64,000 nt of DNA from Rhytidiadelphus loreus (Eukaryota > Streptophyta > Bryopsida > Hypnales > Hylocomiaceae). The translations under genes and the position numbers were made by a program. The DNA lies in NCBI GenBank assembly GCA_947034895.1, contig OX344761.1:91215447-91279446 (forward strand), written 5' to 3'. Positions 60,650 through 64,000 of this stretch are shown piece by piece (positions within the stretch are counted from its first letter, which is position 1; each line of letters starts with the position of its first letter). Under the pieces are notes generated by a model, which was not told the origin of the DNA, made no database searches, and saw only the letters and a list, made by a program, of their open reading frames with translations.

Positions 60650-60881
60650 TGTTCACTCCGTACTTGTTCTTTGAAACCCTAAAACTTCGCTGCAGAGTGA
60701 CTAACCCCAATTTTTTAATTCTACCCCACCCAGACTTGATCCTCGCGCCGCGTATTGCGCGCAGGGAAGTAAACGACTACTACGTGCAGCCATACAAGGC
60801 AGGATTGGATACTTTACGCATGGTCGCAACGGATCTTCAGATCGCTCATAGGTTGCGCTACCCAAGCGTCGCAGCGACCTG
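60650..60881 (-). promoter_or_regulatory. LINE 5' UTR
   Basis: About 230 bases from the element's 5' end (CAGGTCGCTGCGACGC) to the ORF1 start. L1-type elements carry an internal promoter in this place; no specific motif is visible. Confidence 0.45.
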
Positions 60882-61084
60882 ACGCCTCCACGGCTTGGAA
60901 CTGGCCCAAGCAGGACCCAGTCCTTCCATTTGTGGGACCACAGACTCTGTTATGATCCCGAACTCTGCCATTTGGGAACACGGCAAGCGATTGTCTGCAC
61001 TCATGAAGTTCAGCAAACAGAACTTGACTGAAAGTCTAGTAATCATTTCCAGTAGAATCTCAGACTCCAGCTTGGGGTTACTTG

Positions 61085-61195
61085 CTAGTGACGATCGAAG
61101 TCGGCAATATGAACCCCAGAATTCGTAAGAAAGAATTCATCAAACAACTGCCGATGAATTTCGTTGCAGATGTTGGGATCATTCCATGTAGCTTG
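61085..61195 (-). CDS. Candidate last exon of an unrecognised gene, copy B
   Basis: ATWNDPNICNEIHRQLFDEF, then FLTNSGVHIADFDRH and TAG (61087-61085). Its agreement with copy A is through in-frame and mostly third-position changes. The LINE lies just upstream of it in plus-strand terms, so any gene spanning this site has been broken in copy B. Confidence 0.35.
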   Translation of the reverse strand, partial: QATWNDPNICNEIHRQLFDEFFLTNSGVHIADFDRH

Positions 61196-61384
61196 GCTAT
61201 GGCAAAGGCAGCGGCAGCAGTCATAACTCTTTAATTAGAGCACCTTCACCCGTCTCGTTGGGGTTTGGACGCCCAGGACGGTAATCTGCAGAGTTCATGT
61301 TTCCGGCTTGCGTCAATGAATCTACAGAGTTCATGTTTCAGTGGGTCTAGTGTTCTGCAGAGACTGCACTGACAATTTTGATCA

Positions 61385-61745
61385 CACAATAGAACTATCC
61401 AATACCGCCGTGTATCCAATTCCACCACCTATGGAACCCTTTCATTTGTGTCAATGAACCATCAGTTATCACAATCTTACCAACCTTCTATCATAGTGGC
61501 AATGTACTTGGAAAGCAGACATGTCATCTCATGCTTTCAACAAGGGTTTGCCTATACTTCAACGAGGACCTATTCATACTTTAACATTTTTCCTTTGAAA
61601 AATCACAAAAAATTCATTTCTTGTCAAAATGTCTTTACTCTTTTTGCAGATGACTTCTCTCAAATTTTTCAATCTTTGAAAAATATGGGAGCTAAGAAAT
61701 AGCTTCTTCAAAGTACCTAGATAGAAAATCTATATAATAATGAGT
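61385..61745. other. Insertion-like segment in copy B
   Basis: About 360 bases absent from copy A between GACAATTTTGATC and AAGTTGCACATTTT. No terminal repeats are obvious. An 84-codon open frame (61448-61702) is low-complexity and not supported. Confidence 0.4.
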
Positions 61746-61925
61746 AGTTCTACCTTAAATAAAAGTTGCACATTTTAGCCAAGACTATGTAGGGGTTGGT
61801 TTTGCAAAGAGGTCGCAATTGGATGTGGTTACCTAATTTATAGCCATGCCTCGAAACCAAACCTCCACAGATTCTTCATTAAGCCTAGAGAATATACCAG
61901 TCAAGGTAAGCCTCACTATCTTTGC

Positions 61926-62454
61926 TACTCTATGGCTAGGTGAATTTTGTAAACAATTAAGCAAAATTTGATGCATGTCCAACATCTTATCAACCCCCAA
62001 AGGTTTGCAGTGCTTTTAGGCTCAAAACTACTTCAAAGTACTCAAACCCAAAGCAAGGCTAAAATCTTGATCTATATTTATTCATTAATAGATCCAACGG
62101 TAGGATCCTTTAGTTAACTTGTTAGAGTATATTGTCCTAAATCATTACATGGGATTCAGGCCTTTGGAAGGGCCATTTCAAGTTGTTTCCATTGCTGGAA
62201 ACCAGCCTGAACTGCCTGGAATTAAAATAATAATAATTTTAAAATTTTAAAATTTTAAATTAAGATATGAAAATGAAAATAAAAAACATTAAAAAATTAA
62301 TTTTAAAATAATTTTTTAATATTTGTTGATGTGGTCGACTCTTGACACATCAGCATCCTGCATGGCGGAGTTACCAGTGTTTGGGAACGCTGAGGAACTT
62401 GTAGCCTTCTACTGCAGTTGAATCCCGTCCAATGTTTCAAAATAAAAAACCTTA
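61926..62454. other. Intergenic, nothing supported
   Basis: Unique-looking AT-rich sequence with an A/T-only stretch at 62223-62330. Confidence 0.4.
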
Positions 62455-63561
62455 CCAATTGCAAGATCAAGTCACTTGAATTTGAAAATAAGCATTTTTA
62501 ATTCTTTCCAAATGGCTAGATTTCATCTTTCAATCTTTTTATACAAAAATTTGTAGATCCTACAACATGTTACTCTCCATAATATCACTAAGAAATTTCA
62601 AACAAAAAATATTTCATTGTCATGCTTGAAAAAAATAGTAATTAGAATGAAGTAGAGTATGATATAAAATACTAAATTGTTAAGAATTTAGTTATGGAAT
62701 TGAAATGCCAACCTCAATTGTTGTAATGCTGTAATAATTATACAATCTACATCCGATGCTTTTATTTTTATTTTTTTCAAAAATATTGAAAAGTGAGTTA
62801 AATATAGGACTTTAAAAGTTTATTGTAGAGTAGAGATTCCATAACTACCCTCAAACTAAATCTCCTCATAACTTTCATTTCATTAATCTAAATGGAATAG
62901 GGATAGTCACACCTTCTTCACCAAGCACTTGGAGAATGGAGAATGAGAGGTTTGGTGAGGGTTTGATGGAGCCAATGAGAAGCCGCGGTGGATGAAGAAG
63001 GTGAGACCCTCCTATAAGATGTGTCAACAGTGGAGAATGAAATAAATAGAGAATCCATTTATCTAGACATAAGGTTAGATGTAAGGTAGGAGGTAAATCA
63101 ATAGCAATGAAGATGAAAGTGGCAACGGAAAGGTGAAAGTATAGAGCATAAAAAAAAAATTTAGTTGGATATATCTTCTCCACTCCCAATCTTCACCTCT
63201 AGTTGGGAGTGCAAAAGATATATCCAACTAAAAATATTTTGTTGCGGAGGGCCAACATAAAGCCAACCCTAAGCTACCATGTTTTCAACTTTCCATTCTC
63301 TATTTTCCAAGTGCCGAGTGAAAAAGGTGTGACTACCTATAATGGTTCAAATCTTTCCATGTATACATTCATATAGAAAAATATTTCAGATTTTTATTAT
63401 TTTTTTAAAAAGGTGATTTAAAAAAATAAATTCTGAGTTGCCTAGGCAGCTTGTCAAACAATGAAAATTATGTAGCATTAGGGCACAAAAAAAATTTAAT
63501 TTGTAGTAAGCTGCCCGAAATTGCTATATTGCTAAAAAAACAATGTTTGGTCCTTTGGGGG
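62455..63561 (-). mobile_element. TTAA-family copy P6, left-truncated and interrupted
   Basis: The right end is TGGTCCTTTGGGGG before TTAA (63562-63565). Interior text matches P3 and P5 (ATTGCAAGAT, GGAATTGAAATGCCAA, CATAACTTTCAT). The first ~130 bases of the family, with the left terminus, are missing. A fold-back element interrupts it at 62898-63340. Confidence 0.65.
62898..63340. mobile_element. 443-bp fold-back element nested in P6
   Basis: Termini ATAGGGATAGTCACACCTTC and, inverted, ATAGGTAGTCACACCTTTTT, continuing with GCACTTGG and GAATGG. The site AATGG is repeated on both sides (62891 and 63341), and other family copies read AAATGGAATGATTCAAAG without interruption. A second, inner hairpin is TTAGTTGGATATATCTT / AAGATATATCCAACTAA (63159-63233 region). 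The target duplication may be 5-9 bp and is not exact. Confidence 0.72.
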
Positions 63562-63565
63562 TTAA

Positions 63566-64000
63566 TTTGTAGACCAATATCCCCCCAAAAGAAAACTTTT
63601 ATTTGAAGTTCTTTGTTTATTTATAAAATCTAAAATCATAGATTTAAAAAAATAATCAATAATTTGAAATTTTAAAAATGATATTTCATAAATTTTGAAT
63701 TCCAAAATTATACCATTTTGACACAAACAGTGTTGAAATCGACCTATGGGTATGGTGTCTCCATCCTTGTGCTAGAATAGTTAATACGAACAAGGCCAAG
63801 GAAAAATATTTCCTTACTTCTTTTTAATGTTGATTCAAGGTCTTTGAAATATCCTTGATTCCAAAGAAGAATTCATGATTGATCATTTGTGGTATTAATA
63901 TATAATAAGTTTGAATATTTTTTCCAAAGGTGAAAAAGGAGGCTATAAATTCTCAGTGACATTGTATAATCTAGTTGACTTTCCACATGGATTATTCTAA
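63566..64000. other. AT-rich intergenic edge
   Basis: No feature is supported up to the window end. Confidence 0.4.

Larger units (their letters stand above)
44654..60881 (-). mobile_element. Full-length L1-like LINE split by two LTR-like elements
   Basis: The direct repeat ACGCCTCCACGGCTT flanks it at 44639-44653 and 60882-60896. The 5' end is at 60881 (minus strand) and the 3' end at 44654, with a short tail GTAAAAATAAAAAG. Removing the insertions 45825-50005 and 50743-55777, each with one 5-bp target copy, leaves about 7.0 kb. It encodes an ORF1 with a zinc knuckle and an ORF2 with endonuclease, reverse transcriptase and a C-terminal Cys/His region. Many stops and shifts make it inactive. 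Confidence 0.92.
38127..61925 (+). repeat. Segmental duplication, copy B, split by a LINE and smaller insertions
   Basis: Homology to copy A runs 38127-44638 and resumes at 60897-61925. Sequence absent from A includes insertions at 38195-38722, 40765-40897, 42563-42899, 42927-43850, 44187-44517, 44654-60881 and about 61385-61745. Copy B also lacks about 150 bases present in A after position 1330, and the 1.8 kb at A 4690-6500. Confidence 0.88.

Overview
The window looks like nuclear DNA of a land plant and is made almost entirely of transposable elements. Evidence for a plant is CACTA-type ends (CACTACAAGAAAA), a Stowaway-type miniature element with a TA target, a full-length L1-like LINE with an ORF1 of the plant type, and GT-AG spliced genes in AT-rich DNA. 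The species cannot be named. I see no rRNA, tRNA or CRISPR and no clearly intact host gene.

Layout. (1) 1-7125 is copy A of a segmental duplication; copy B is at 38127-44638 plus 60897-61925, in the same orientation. Comparing the copies defines many insertions precisely. (2) 9.5-15.7 kb holds four copies of a ~920-940 bp family flanked by TTAA, one nested in another, and one interrupted by a 242-bp relative; further copies lie at 34.9 and 62.5 kb. (3) ~19.8-34.8 kb is a candidate 15-kb mobile element with diverged inverted ends. It carries a leftward spliced gene of at least 11 exons whose product joins a ParB-like domain (CDGNHR) to a beta-class N4/N6 DNA methyltransferase-like domain. It also carries a rightward Mutator-like (MULE) transposase gene with a SWIM zinc finger. 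Both genes have premature stops. (4) Copy B carries miniature elements with exact target-site duplications. (5) Inside copy B a ~7.0-kb LINE sits on the minus strand between 15-bp direct repeats (44654-60881). Two related long LTR-like elements (4.2 and 5.0 kb), in opposite orientations, have split it into three pieces. Removing each element together with one 5-bp target copy makes the LINE contiguous again. (6) The right edge is a partial TTAA-family copy holding a fold-back element.

How the parts may work together. If the 19.8-34.8 kb unit is one element, its transposase gene would move it, and the methyltransferase-like protein would be a cargo function acting on DNA. Other large plant MULEs carry accessory genes against silencing; that comparison is inference. 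All four premature stops in the two genes can be explained by single C:G to T:A changes, as expected for a cytosine-methylated, decaying element.
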